This document shows positions 54,172-62,483 of a stretch of DNA of 64,000 nucleotides, piece by piece. The stretch lies in contig NZ_JAMXSF010000010.1 of the NCBI RefSeq assembly GCF_024124545.1, positions 62,001-126,000 on the forward strand. The letters run 5' to 3'. The notes under the pieces are model-generated. The model saw only the letters and a list, made by a program, of their open reading frames with translations. It ran no database searches and was not told where the DNA came from. The translations under genes were made by a program, and so were the position numbers. Source of the stretch: Pseudoalteromonas sp. XMcav2-N. Its GTDB lineage: Bacteria > Pseudomonadota > Gammaproteobacteria > Enterobacterales > Alteromonadaceae. Positions within the stretch are counted from its first letter, which is position 1, and each line of letters opens with the position of its first letter.

Positions 54172-54192
54172 CTCACTCCCGGAGAGAAAATT

Positions 54193-55197
54193 ATGAACGA
54201 ATTGAACACCGACGGAGCTGCTGTTGACCCGCCTGCCCATCCTGAAAAAAACACAGCTCCACAGTCAACTCACTCAGTTCAAGTGACAGACCCTCAAGTG
54301 GACGCAGAGCAAACATGTGACGCTGAAAACGATCTAAAGCATGACAACAAACAGCCTGTTCAGCGTCAGCCAGAAGAAAAGCTCGCTGAGCAAACTCTGC
54401 AACGTAACACTTATGACTACATTTATGCATTGGGTCAGGTAGATATCGTCTTCCCCAATGAAGGGATCAAGCGACAATTTCTAAGTGCTGCGACAGAGTT
54501 AGGCGTTGACGACAAAGCCTACTATGCCGTGTTCACCAACCTATCTCAGCCAGTTGATAGCCCCTCGAGGAACAGGTACTTGTATCTGGCAGAACAGGTA
54601 GACTGGGTATTGTCAATCAAGCAAGCGCACAGCTATGTGTTAAACCCGGCAACACCCGCTGAGTTACAGGCGCTTATTGAAGCATTACAGCCTCCTAAGA
54701 ATACGCTGGAGACGGTTTATACCTGTGTGATTGGCCATATCACTAGCAGCCATAGCTCGCTGGATTTACCCGAGGTGGTCTGTCAGCAAATTTACCATCA
54801 CACTTTATCCCAGTTGCACCACACCATTCAAAAAATATCGAGAGCTGAGACCAACGCCATTCAAGATGTCATCAGAGCGCTGGAGGTTGAGCCAAACCCG
54901 GGGCGTAGCGATTTCGACAGAGCCAAAAACTTCGTTGCCTTTCGATACCCCGATATCTATGCTCAAACGCATAAAATGAACGCAGGGGCTAATTCACTCC
55001 CCAGCGCATCTCTCGTTAGGATCACCTTTAGCCGATTTGATGCGCTGTCCGACCACCGAATTGTGGATATCACACTGACCTATAAAGAAAATACCTCCAC
55101 CAGGCACCATTATTATTTCTGTCGGGTCGATGTCAGTGGTCTGTATCCCTTTATCAATACAGAAATACAGTCATTCATGCCGCTTCAGACTATGTAG
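54193..55197 (+). CDS. PatG C-terminal-domain-like protein (first of three)
   Basis: About 334 aa from the ATG at 54193, chosen for its GGAGAG site over 54154. After a polar leader with PVQR and LQRN, residues ~75 onward match the domain found at the C-terminus of cyanobactin maturation protease PatG: YDYIYALGQVDIVFPNEGIKRQF, then RNRYLYLAEQVDWVLSIKQAHSYVLNP, AKNFVAFRYPDIYAQ and the closing CRVDVSGLYPFINTEIQSF. No subtilisin part is present. In PatG this region's role is unclear, so function here is unknown. It forms an operon with two paralogues. Confidence 0.75.
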   Translation: MNELNTDGAAVDPPAHPEKNTAPQSTHSVQVTDPQVDAEQTCDAENDLKHDNKQPVQRQPEEKLAEQTLQRNTYDYIYALGQVDIVFPNEGIKRQFLSAATELGVDDKAYYAVFTNLSQPVDSPSRNRYLYLAEQVDWVLSIKQAHSYVLNPATPAELQALIEALQPPKNTLETVYTCVIGHITSSHSSLDLPEVVCQQIYHHTLSQLHHTIQKISRAETNAIQDVIRALEVEPNPGRSDFDRAKNFVAFRYPDIYAQTHKMNAGANSLPSASLVRITFSRFDALSDHRIVDITLTYKENTSTRHHYYFCRVDVSGLYPFINTEIQSFMPLQTM

Positions 55198-55226
55198 CGA
55201 CAGATTTTCGGCTAAGGAAACTCACA

Positions 55227-56018
55227 ATGAATACGCCCACTAACCATTCCGCGCCAGTGCAGCGCGTTGCAGAGTATGATAGCGGTGAGCTTATCTATGC
55301 AATCGGAAAAATACAGCCCAGCTTCCCTACTTTAAACCTCGAAAAACAATATGAAGCTGCGGCACAGTCAATCAAAGCCAGCCCGGACGACTTTCACACC
55401 GTCTTTAATTATCAGGTTAAAACTGATAATCAGCCGCAACTAACATATCGGCCATTTTTGTACCTGGCACAGCAGGCAACCTGGGTACTGACAATTAATC
55501 TGATCGATACTTATGTCCTTACCCCCGATACACCCACTCAACTGGATGCACTCATCAATACCACCAGTCAGGCGCAAGCAACCTACATTGTAAATGGCCA
55601 AATGACCGGGCTCGATATCCCGTATTACAGCGATGGCACCGCTCTGCCCATGGTCTGTGTCAAGCACCTGATTGACAGTGCAGATATCACAGTGCCAACA
55701 TTAACCGACGGCCAATTGGCCAGTAGCCAGTTGCCATTACCAGTCCTTAAACCCAATGTGGGTTTGAGCGCTAAAGACAGAGCCAGTAATTATTTCCTGA
55801 GTCACTTCTATCAGATTGTGATCACTAACGAACGCACTTTACTGCTTCAGGATGTGCAAGCGATTCATGTTCAGCCTTCAAGTGCAGAACCCGCGCGGCA
55901 CAGTTTTGAGTTTATCATGACCAGTTCAGAGCGCATGCGTTATGCCTGTAGCATTGATGTCACCAATCAATATCCTTTTGTCTCATCACGGCTTTCGCCG
56001 TTTGCAAAAAGTAATTAA
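55227..56018 (+). CDS. PatG C-terminal-domain-like protein (second of three)
   Basis: A 263-aa paralogue of the preceding product: a short leader with SAPVQRV, then GELIYAIGKIQPSFPTLNLEKQY, LYLAQQATWVLTINLIDTYVLTPDTP, ASNYFLSHFYQI and the closing ACSIDVTNQYPFVSSRLSPF. It is the most compact and most canonical of the three. AAGGAAA precedes the ATG; it starts 29 bases after the previous stop. Cytoplasmic, no signal peptide. Function unknown; the PatG relation is by recognisable block order. Confidence 0.75.
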   Translation: MNTPTNHSAPVQRVAEYDSGELIYAIGKIQPSFPTLNLEKQYEAAAQSIKASPDDFHTVFNYQVKTDNQPQLTYRPFLYLAQQATWVLTINLIDTYVLTPDTPTQLDALINTTSQAQATYIVNGQMTGLDIPYYSDGTALPMVCVKHLIDSADITVPTLTDGQLASSQLPLPVLKPNVGLSAKDRASNYFLSHFYQIVITNERTLLLQDVQAIHVQPSSAEPARHSFEFIMTSSERMRYACSIDVTNQYPFVSSRLSPFAKSN

Positions 56019-56027
56019 GGAGGTCCT

Positions 56028-56951
56028 ATGACTTTAACTATTACCGATCAGCAAAATACGCCGTTACTTCATTCGGATACAGCTCAGCGTATGTTTGCTG
56101 CGGATCCCGATATGCAAACACCACGACAACCCGACCAGTACGCCTATGCCGTTGGGTTTATAAACGCAAAGTTCCCCAATCTAAACCTGGAAAAAGAGCT
56201 CTACCAGAATAGCCTCCTCGGCAGCAACGAAACCCAGTTACCTATGCTTGAAAACATCAATGATGACATCGCACTGCAACGATTGAATCGAAATAACCAG
56301 CTATACCAAACGCTGTTTAAGGGGTTAAATCAGGCTAAAAATCGGTATATTGCTTATAGCATGCAGTGGGTGCTGGACAATCGCTATAATGAACAAATGT
56401 ATACTCTGCTCATCCCAACGGATGAACTGCTTACACAATGCATTACGGCACTTGGGCGGGCACAAAACGATGAAGCGGCTCAAATGGTGGTTATTGGGCA
56501 ATTACAACCCTATAACACCATACAGGTACAGGCCATCGTGCCAGTCAGTGCACTCCCCTTTGGTGACGTGTTACACGGAGATAACCACGGCAAAGAGCAA
56601 TTTCAAAATCTGGTAACAGAGATCACCTCACTCGACATATCCGCAGGTGATACCGATGCAACACGCGCGCTTAATTATACGCTGTACAATAACCCGACTG
56701 TTTATCAGCAGTCTTACCACTTGTGCTATCAGAGTCGCCGGGATGGTCCCAACCCCAATGGCTACCAATTGGTGAATGTAGACGTGCAAACCAGTCAAAG
56801 TGGCGACAGACTGGTCGCCGATGTGATCTTTGCCTACCAGGGCATTAACACAGGCGCGCTGCAATTCTGGCGTAGCAGGGTTGATGTCACCGGAGAATAT
56901 CCGTTTATGGTATCATCCTGGGAGCAATACCTGCCAAGCAGCCAACAATAA
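56028..56951 (+). CDS. PatG C-terminal-domain-like protein (third of three)
   Basis: A 307-aa divergent paralogue: leader with TAQRMF, then DQYAYAVGFINAKFPNLNLEKEL, RYIAYSMQWVLDNRYNEQMYTLLIP, ALNYTLYNNPTVYQQS and the ending SRVDVTGEYPFMVSSWEQY. A strong AAGGAGG ribosome site lies inside the nine-base gap after the previous gene. It has an extra loop after the first block. It ends the plus-strand locus; the next gene is convergent. Confidence 0.72.
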   Translation: MTLTITDQQNTPLLHSDTAQRMFAADPDMQTPRQPDQYAYAVGFINAKFPNLNLEKELYQNSLLGSNETQLPMLENINDDIALQRLNRNNQLYQTLFKGLNQAKNRYIAYSMQWVLDNRYNEQMYTLLIPTDELLTQCITALGRAQNDEAAQMVVIGQLQPYNTIQVQAIVPVSALPFGDVLHGDNHGKEQFQNLVTEITSLDISAGDTDATRALNYTLYNNPTVYQQSYHLCYQSRRDGPNPNGYQLVNVDVQTSQSGDRLVADVIFAYQGINTGALQFWRSRVDVTGEYPFMVSSWEQYLPSSQQ

Positions 56952-57062
56952 TTGTTTAACTGCCGCGGTCCTCTTCCATGACTAAGAAATATCGTGGCAG
57001 GTCAGTTATGCATTCTGTATCAATTGGTGCAGTTCGGGTTACCTGACGTCTTTTCGGCATTA

Positions 57063-58178
57063 CTAGCCAATCACGTTACGGACCTCGGGCTGTTGAATAC
57101 CTTGCTTACTTCTCCAGAATTCTGAGTCGGGAAAGCGTTGTTCACGACGATAATACCCAAACAGCTCATTGAGATAACTGTTGTAGATTTCAGTCATGGA
57201 CTTACTGTATAGGTGTAAAGCAGTAGTTTCACCGTTGAGTGCCGCTAATATAGCCTGCGACGCTTTTTCTGCCATATAGATTGCCGTTGTCATACCATGA
57301 GAAGACAAAGGATCAAAAGCCATGGCAGCATCACCTGCCAGCAACCAGTTCTTACCATTCAAACGTCCCATTATATGACTACTTGCATTGATGGCTTTTA
57401 CCGTAAAAGGCTGTTCGGGCAATGCGTTGTAAAAGCATGGCGTGTTGACTGCTATATCATGCCAGTTACGACTATGTTTGAGTTGACTAAAACCGGGAGT
57501 ATGCTGATTGCAGAAAATTGCCAACATACTTTGCTCTGCATTCAGGCGAGATATCAGCGTCCAGCCGTGCTCAAAGGCCTCGACCACCACAGATGGTGAT
57601 AATCCCTTCAGATTGAAAGGGCTCGGTACGTTGGCAACAAAAGCCGTCAGTTTGTCGAATGTGTGTCTTGGCAGGTTTAATACTCGGGGCAAGTATCCTT
57701 GCCGGCCACTGGCATCGACAATAAACCGACTCTCCAGACTATGTTCAGACCCATCCTGCGCCGATTTTACCCGACAGAACCAGACATCGTCGTGCTCAGA
57801 AACCTCAACGACTTTTCCATTAAACAGACACTTCTCAGGTAGTCGTGTCTGAATTTGTGTCGTCAGCACCGATTTATCGACTTTCCAGCCGTGATGGCGG
57901 TCACTCAGAGGCGCTTCACGCAGTACCGGCTCTCCCCAAGACGAAATCTGCCCAGAGTGCATAGAGTGCGGCTCCTGCTGGAGTAATTCAAGCAGTCCCA
58001 GCCGGTGCATCATGGGCTCTGCGCTGGCAGGCATGCTCTCAGCAAGACGCATAACGGGTGCACTCCGGGGGTCAACGATTACCACTTTCAGACCCTGCCT
58101 GAACAATTGCCAGGCAGTGACAGTGCCCGATATCCCGCCACCTACAATAACGCAATCATACTTATTGCTCACACACAT
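57063..58178 (-). CDS. LodB/GoxB-like FAD-dependent maturation protein
   Basis: A 371-aa flavoprotein. The FAD-binding motif GGGISG is at residues ~12-18 and a second GDAAMAFDPLSSHGM near 280 matches the FAD-ribityl-binding region of p-hydroxybenzoate-hydroxylase-fold monooxygenases. It lies directly downstream of the LodA-like oxidase gene, the standard lodAB order; LodB-type proteins are needed to form the cysteine tryptophylquinone cofactor of the oxidase. GAGGAAG precedes the ATG and a perfect hairpin lies between the two genes. The general fold is also used by halogenases, but the halogenase WxWxIP motif is not present. Confidence 0.87.
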   Translation of the reverse strand: MCVSNKYDCVIVGGGISGTVTAWQLFRQGLKVVIVDPRSAPVMRLAESMPASAEPMMHRLGLLELLQQEPHSMHSGQISSWGEPVLREAPLSDRHHGWKVDKSVLTTQIQTRLPEKCLFNGKVVEVSEHDDVWFCRVKSAQDGSEHSLESRFIVDASGRQGYLPRVLNLPRHTFDKLTAFVANVPSPFNLKGLSPSVVVEAFEHGWTLISRLNAEQSMLAIFCNQHTPGFSQLKHSRNWHDIAVNTPCFYNALPEQPFTVKAINASSHIMGRLNGKNWLLAGDAAMAFDPLSSHGMTTAIYMAEKASQAILAALNGETTALHLYSKSMTEIYNSYLNELFGYYRREQRFPDSEFWRSKQGIQQPEVRNVIG

Positions 58179-58195
58179 ATTACTTCCTCAATGAT

Positions 58196-58217
58196 GAGAA
58201 GCACCTTAGTGCTTCTC
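58196..58217 (-). repeat. Hairpin between the lodA-like and lodB-like genes
   Basis: GAGAAGCAC (58196-58204) pairs perfectly with GTGCTTCTC (58209-58217) across a 4-base loop, right before the LodB ribosome site on the minus strand. It may dampen expression of the maturation protein relative to the oxidase. Confidence 0.65.
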
Positions 58218-58227
58218 AACGCTACTG

Positions 58228-60678
58228 CTAGTCCTTGTCGGCTTCGCTGTATGCGACATACACCACATTTGGTATGCCAGACGTCCCTGGATTATCCACC
58301 GGCCGGGCCATAACCATCGCCATATTCTTCCACTGGCTGACCATCTGGATCAATCCATTGGTATAACCACCTTCAGCATGGTAGCCCACAAACCCGAGGT
58401 CAGCAGTATGCAACCAATCAAGACGTTGCGAAAACTGCTCCAGACGCAAGTGTTCAAAGGTCTCTTGAGACATACCCTGTGCCACGGAGTGTTGCATGCC
58501 GTTGATAGTCGGCGCATCCACTGACTGACTGTCTTTAAACTTGTTATATCTGGCCAGTGGCAGGATATGAACAGGCAGGTTTGCTGCCCACCACGAAGGG
58601 ATTGGGAAGTCTTCCGGCGTATAGACTGCCTGGCAACTCGCGGCATCCGATTGCCAGGGGATCCCCATCCATTTAGTCAGATCGCCAGGGGTGTTTTGCC
58701 ACAGCCAGGCGGCTTTAGAGTCGGGAATAATTGACTCCGCTACATTCTCCACACTGATGATATGACCAAAATCCTGATACATGTTGGCAGAAGCCAGACC
58801 GGCTGGATCTTGTCTCAGTCTGAACTCTCTCAAACCCAGCAAGTTAATCTCAGGTGTGACGCCGCCCTGGTACTGGTTGTTACTGTAAATAAGATCATGA
58901 CGCATAGGCCAGGTCAGCTCTACGCCAGGATGAAACCCACCACCATACAAGGCATCCAGGGCACCGCGAGCACACAGCAATGCACTGTTTTCAGAGCGCT
59001 GGAACACCTCACTGTAGAAGAGCCCTAGTTCATCTATGGTTGCTGCACAGGCTTTCTCAGCATCAGTTACACTGAAGTCACCGTTCGCCCAGTTTTGCAG
59101 GTGCTGATACATAAACGGAGGAATTGCAAACCACTGTACCGGGCTGCCAGGATAATCAACGCCATCATTGGGATAAAATGGAATTTGCAATCGGGACGTT
59201 GCTGGCTCATTTGCAATATTGGTAGCGTCTTTACTCGGAATAATACGGCTGGTGCTGACCCACTCACTGCTCGACTGGCCCGCGTCTTCAATGTCAACAT
59301 CCTGATCAAACAGTGGGTTTCTGAACTGTTTGAAAATGCTCTCTCTAAGTGTTTTTTCTGTCGCCGAACTTTCCAGTAAGCGGCCAAAAGCCCCTTCACT
59401 GTTAAGTTCACGAATTTGTGTGTTCACTGCGTTGTCAGTAAAGTCCGCCTGATTAACCCATTGCATTCTGTATAGTCGATACAAAATGGGGAAAACATCG
59501 CTGAACTGAGTGTTTAACTGAGCCAGTTCTTTTTCTTTCAATGATGCCCCCGACACCATGTCATACATAGTCACCAAAGGCTCTATCTGAGGTGCATAAT
59601 CCGGAGGTGTGGTCGCAACCCAGGCACTGTCCGATTCACTGTCGATGGTGAAAGTATCGCCATTTTTCAACTCTACCACGGCAGTAACACGGCCATCGCA
59701 AATATCATCGAACCAGTTAGAATTATCCGCAAAGTCCGTATTCAATGAAGACGGGGATAGCGCCTGTGAAATGCCATCACCCGCAAAAAAGGTCATTACT
59801 CCCTCACGGCTACACTCTATGGTCCCCTGAAGTACATTGTGCCTTTGTGACATATTGAGCAAATCACTCAGGCGGTTTTGCGAGTCGGGTTCATTGGCGG
59901 GAAATTTACCACGCAGTGGTACTTGTGTATCCGCTTCGCTCGACACACAACCCTGACTGGCAATGACGAGTTGTCTGCGCAAGCCGTGCGTGATCACATT
60001 AGGGTTACGTCTTTTCGCAGTCTGTGCGGGAGCAAGACGGTGTTTACTGACATTCTGGCTCAGGTTACCTGTGCCCTCTGTCATTAACGACAAATCGAGC
60101 GCGTTATTATAGTCGTACCAGAACGACTTTTTATTCGCGACCTCAACATGCCACGTTACCTTGTCTCCCGCCTCAAGCTTGAGTTTTTCGGTTGGGTTGC
60201 CATTTTCATCACACTGATAAATATAAAAATTCTGAGCCTGCTTTTTCACTGCATGTAAATAGTGGTCGCTCAGGACTTTAAGTATCGCTTTTCTGACTAA
60301 TGCAATAAACCCATCGGCATCGCTTACCGTTTCCAGTGCCAGGTCGTCCAGCGCACGGATGATTTGTGGTGCAGCTACCATGTGAGACAAACTCAATATC
60401 CCCACGACCCTTGCTGTTTTCGCTGACTCCAGTGTTTTTTTACCACTGGCACTAAACGATTGATAAATTTCTTCAAGTTCTTTTCTGGCATCCTGATTTA
60501 GCACATTGTCAACCAATGAAACCAATTCTTGCTCGGTGACCAGATACTGAACCTCAGTATCGTACAAATGCGCCCAGGGTACTTCGGGAGTCTGGATCGC
60601 CAACGATTTTACCGCAGGTCCGTTACCAACCCGCGCGATACCCAGTGGCGGATAAATTTTGTATTTGCTGTTTGACAT
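58228..60678 (-). CDS. LodA-like quinoprotein amino-acid oxidase (CTQ-dependent)
   Basis: An 816-aa protein with the LodA-family opening YPPLGIARVGN, an internal GGGFHPGVELTWPMRHD segment (~575) and the C-terminal block DLTKWMGIPWQSDAASC (~660-677) that is highly conserved in the family. LodA-type enzymes oxidise lysine, glycine or other amino acids to release ammonia and hydrogen peroxide, giving an antibacterial effect in marine bacteria. Which Cys/Trp pair forms the cofactor, and the substrate, cannot be told from sequence. No classical signal peptide; family members are exported nonetheless. AAGGAAC precedes the ATG. It lies between RidA and the LodB-like gene in one operon. Confidence 0.9.
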   Translation of the reverse strand: MSNSKYKIYPPLGIARVGNGPAVKSLAIQTPEVPWAHLYDTEVQYLVTEQELVSLVDNVLNQDARKELEEIYQSFSASGKKTLESAKTARVVGILSLSHMVAAPQIIRALDDLALETVSDADGFIALVRKAILKVLSDHYLHAVKKQAQNFYIYQCDENGNPTEKLKLEAGDKVTWHVEVANKKSFWYDYNNALDLSLMTEGTGNLSQNVSKHRLAPAQTAKRRNPNVITHGLRRQLVIASQGCVSSEADTQVPLRGKFPANEPDSQNRLSDLLNMSQRHNVLQGTIECSREGVMTFFAGDGISQALSPSSLNTDFADNSNWFDDICDGRVTAVVELKNGDTFTIDSESDSAWVATTPPDYAPQIEPLVTMYDMVSGASLKEKELAQLNTQFSDVFPILYRLYRMQWVNQADFTDNAVNTQIRELNSEGAFGRLLESSATEKTLRESIFKQFRNPLFDQDVDIEDAGQSSSEWVSTSRIIPSKDATNIANEPATSRLQIPFYPNDGVDYPGSPVQWFAIPPFMYQHLQNWANGDFSVTDAEKACAATIDELGLFYSEVFQRSENSALLCARGALDALYGGGFHPGVELTWPMRHDLIYSNNQYQGGVTPEINLLGLREFRLRQDPAGLASANMYQDFGHIISVENVAESIIPDSKAAWLWQNTPGDLTKWMGIPWQSDAASCQAVYTPEDFPIPSWWAANLPVHILPLARYNKFKDSQSVDAPTINGMQHSVAQGMSQETFEHLRLEQFSQRLDWLHTADLGFVGYHAEGGYTNGLIQMVSQWKNMAMVMARPVDNPGTSGIPNVVYVAYSEADKD

Positions 60679-60725
60679 GTTAGTTCCTTCGCCTTGTGGA
60701 CCAAATATAAAGATAGGACACTGCG

Positions 60726-61106
60726 TTAAGTGCGCTTTTGTGCCACTAGCTCGATTTCAATGAGTGCTTTGTTTTGTTGATGCTTTTGGGTCAATACACC
60801 CAATGCCATGGAGCGCGCAGGATAGCTGCCATGCTGTGGACCGAAATATTCTCGGTACACCTGATTGAATTGCTCAAAGTCATCTTCGGTATGCAAAAAA
60901 CCGTTAACTTTAATCACGTCCTGAAAAGTACACCCGACGCTGGCCAGGGTGACAGTCAGTAACTCAAAAATTGTCTTGGTCTGGTCAACGATATTCTCTG
61001 ACTGAATATAGCCATTAACCTCAGCATTCTGGCCTGACACAAAGACCAAATCACCAACAACCCGACAGGGTGGATAAAGGGGAGCCTGAACCGCTTCAAT
61101 AGACAT
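60726..61106 (-). CDS. RidA family (YjgF/YER057c/UK114) enamine/imine deaminase
   Basis: A 126-aa protein of normal RidA length. The active-site Arg in S-Y-P-A-R-S (~100) and the C-terminal IEIELVA (Glu ~120) are retained; VFVSGQNAE replaces the usual VYTSGQIP. RidA proteins hydrolyse reactive imines formed from amino acids. As the first gene of the operon with the amino-acid oxidase, it probably clears imine intermediates made by that enzyme. AAGGAGG gives a strong ribosome site. Confidence 0.9.
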   Translation of the reverse strand: MSIEAVQAPLYPPCRVVGDLVFVSGQNAEVNGYIQSENIVDQTKTIFELLTVTLASVGCTFQDVIKVNGFLHTEDDFEQFNQVYREYFGPQHGSYPARSMALGVLTQKHQQNKALIEIELVAQKRT

Positions 61107-61346
61107 AATTCCTCCTTAAGAAATTGCCGTAGATATGCATGAAAACCGACTGGCAACACATTCAACTGCGAATAGGTCTCAGTCGTAAAAACTGGGCTAA
61201 AGTCTAGAGAGAAACTAAAATTATTCCATTACAAGCTGTTACACCTGGAAGATAAACACGGGACCTCAACACATCGAATACAAATTGAATAGCTCAGTAT
61301 GGCGCGAGACGACGTCTGTGAGTGGGAAAGATTTATATGAGTAAAA

Positions 61347-61378
61347 ACAAAGCGTAATGAAAAAACATTACGCTTTGT
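61347..61378 (-). terminator. Rho-independent terminator of wrbA
   Basis: A 13-bp perfect stem, ACAAAGCGTAATG (61347-61359) with CATTACGCTTTGT (61366-61378), loop of 6 and, on the minus strand, a following T run. It begins nine bases after the wrbA stop. Confidence 0.9.
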
Positions 61379-61387
61379 TCAATCGCG

Positions 61388-61984
61388 TTACTTCAATTTC
61401 GCGGCGATACCAGCTACGTGTTGACCCTGAAACTTCGCCAACGCAAGCTCTTTGTCAGATGGCTGGCGGCTGCCATCTGCACCCGCAATACAGGCAGCAC
61501 CGAGTGGCGATCCGCCTCTGACTTCAGAAATATCTGTCAGCTCAGCTGCAGCATAGGGTAAACCCACCACCACCATACCATGATGGAACAGGGTCGTATG
61601 AAAAGACTGTATGGTGGTTTCGTTACCGCCACCCGTACCGGTAGAGGTAAACACACTACCGACTTTACCAATCAGCTTACCGGCTGCCCACAAGCCACCC
61701 GTTTGATCCAAGAAATTGCGCATTTGCGATGCCATATTGCCAAAGCGTGTTGGTGTGCCGAAAATAATGGCATCATAGTTTTCCAACTCTGCCGGCGCAG
61801 CAATCTCAGCGGCCTGATCCAGCTTAACCCCTGCATTTTTAGCCACCTCTTCCGGCATTAACTCAGCAACACGTTTGATTGTCACTTGTACGCCTTCAAC
61901 TGAACCGGCACCTTCAGCAACGGCTTGTGCCATGGTTTCAATGTGACCATAGCTTGAATAATATAAAACCAGTACTTTCGTCAT
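61388..61984 (-). CDS. wrbA: NAD(P)H:quinone oxidoreductase WrbA
   Basis: A 198-aa flavodoxin-like protein, the exact usual length when started at 61984, where GGAGAAACGAAG precedes the ATG; the in-frame ATG at 62047 adds an unusual leader. The FMN-phosphate loop is [12 protein letters not shown] (~6-17), followed by [24 protein letters not shown] and [12 protein letters not shown]. WrbA reduces quinones by two electrons and protects against oxidative stress, fitting beside a peroxide-producing oxidase, although it has its own terminator and a separate promoter. Confidence 0.95.
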   Translation of the reverse strand: MTKVLVLYYSSYGHIETMAQAVAEGAGSVEGVQVTIKRVAELMPEEVAKNAGVKLDQAAEIAAPAELENYDAIIFGTPTRFGNMASQMRNFLDQTGGLWAAGKLIGKVGSVFTSTGTGGGNETTIQSFHTTLFHHGMVVVGLPYAAAELTDISEVRGGSPLGAACIAGADGSRQPSDKELALAKFQGQHVAGIAAKLK

Positions 61985-62168
61985 CTTCGTTTCTCCGTGA
62001 GTTGCCGCGGCGTGTCCCGGCAACATATGTTTTAACCAGCTAAGCATGTGTGATCACTTCTTTCGTTAAGTATAGGCACGAGTGCCTGTAGACCATGGTC
62101 ATGATTACATAGTTGATTAAGAACGTAATTACGTAAAATCTGATAGATTTGTTCTATTTTGGAGAACT

Positions 62169-62483
62169 TTATAACTTGTAAGCCACTGGCCTACAAATCC
62201 AGCGCAGCCATCTGGGACGGTAGGTCAAAACACCAATCACAATAAAGACCACCATAGTTGCACTGCCAAACCAGTATACGAGTCCTCGTGAAACTCCCCA
62301 GGAAAAAACACAAACAAACAAAGCGATAAGGTTCAATCCAGTCCCACCGATACGCAACAACCAAAGCTGTTGCCTGGCTGGATGCATAGATAGCCCAATA
62401 ACCTGACTGTAATGACGATGCATCGCCATGCTGAGCAGCGCAAAACCGAACAACAGCAATATCAGTATTAAAGTGATCAGCAT
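62169..62483 (-). CDS. DUF3325 small membrane protein
   Basis: A 104-aa protein with three hydrophobic segments (~3-22, ~48-64, ~72-88) and the MAMHRHYSQV pattern typical of DUF3325. It overlaps the end of the PepSY gene by seven bases. This pair, often next to TonB-dependent siderophore receptors, is linked to iron uptake in gammaproteobacteria, probably at the inner membrane. Function unproven. Confidence 0.8.
   Translation of the reverse strand: MLITLILILLLFGFALLSMAMHRHYSQVIGLSMHPARQQLWLLRIGGTGLNLIALFVCVFSWGVSRGLVYWFGSATMVVFIVIGVLTYRPRWLRWICRPVAYKL

Noticed and set aside
57063..58178. Flavin-dependent tryptophan halogenase for the FAD protein.
   Set aside because: No WxWxIP motif, and its position after a LodA-like gene fits LodB/GoxB.
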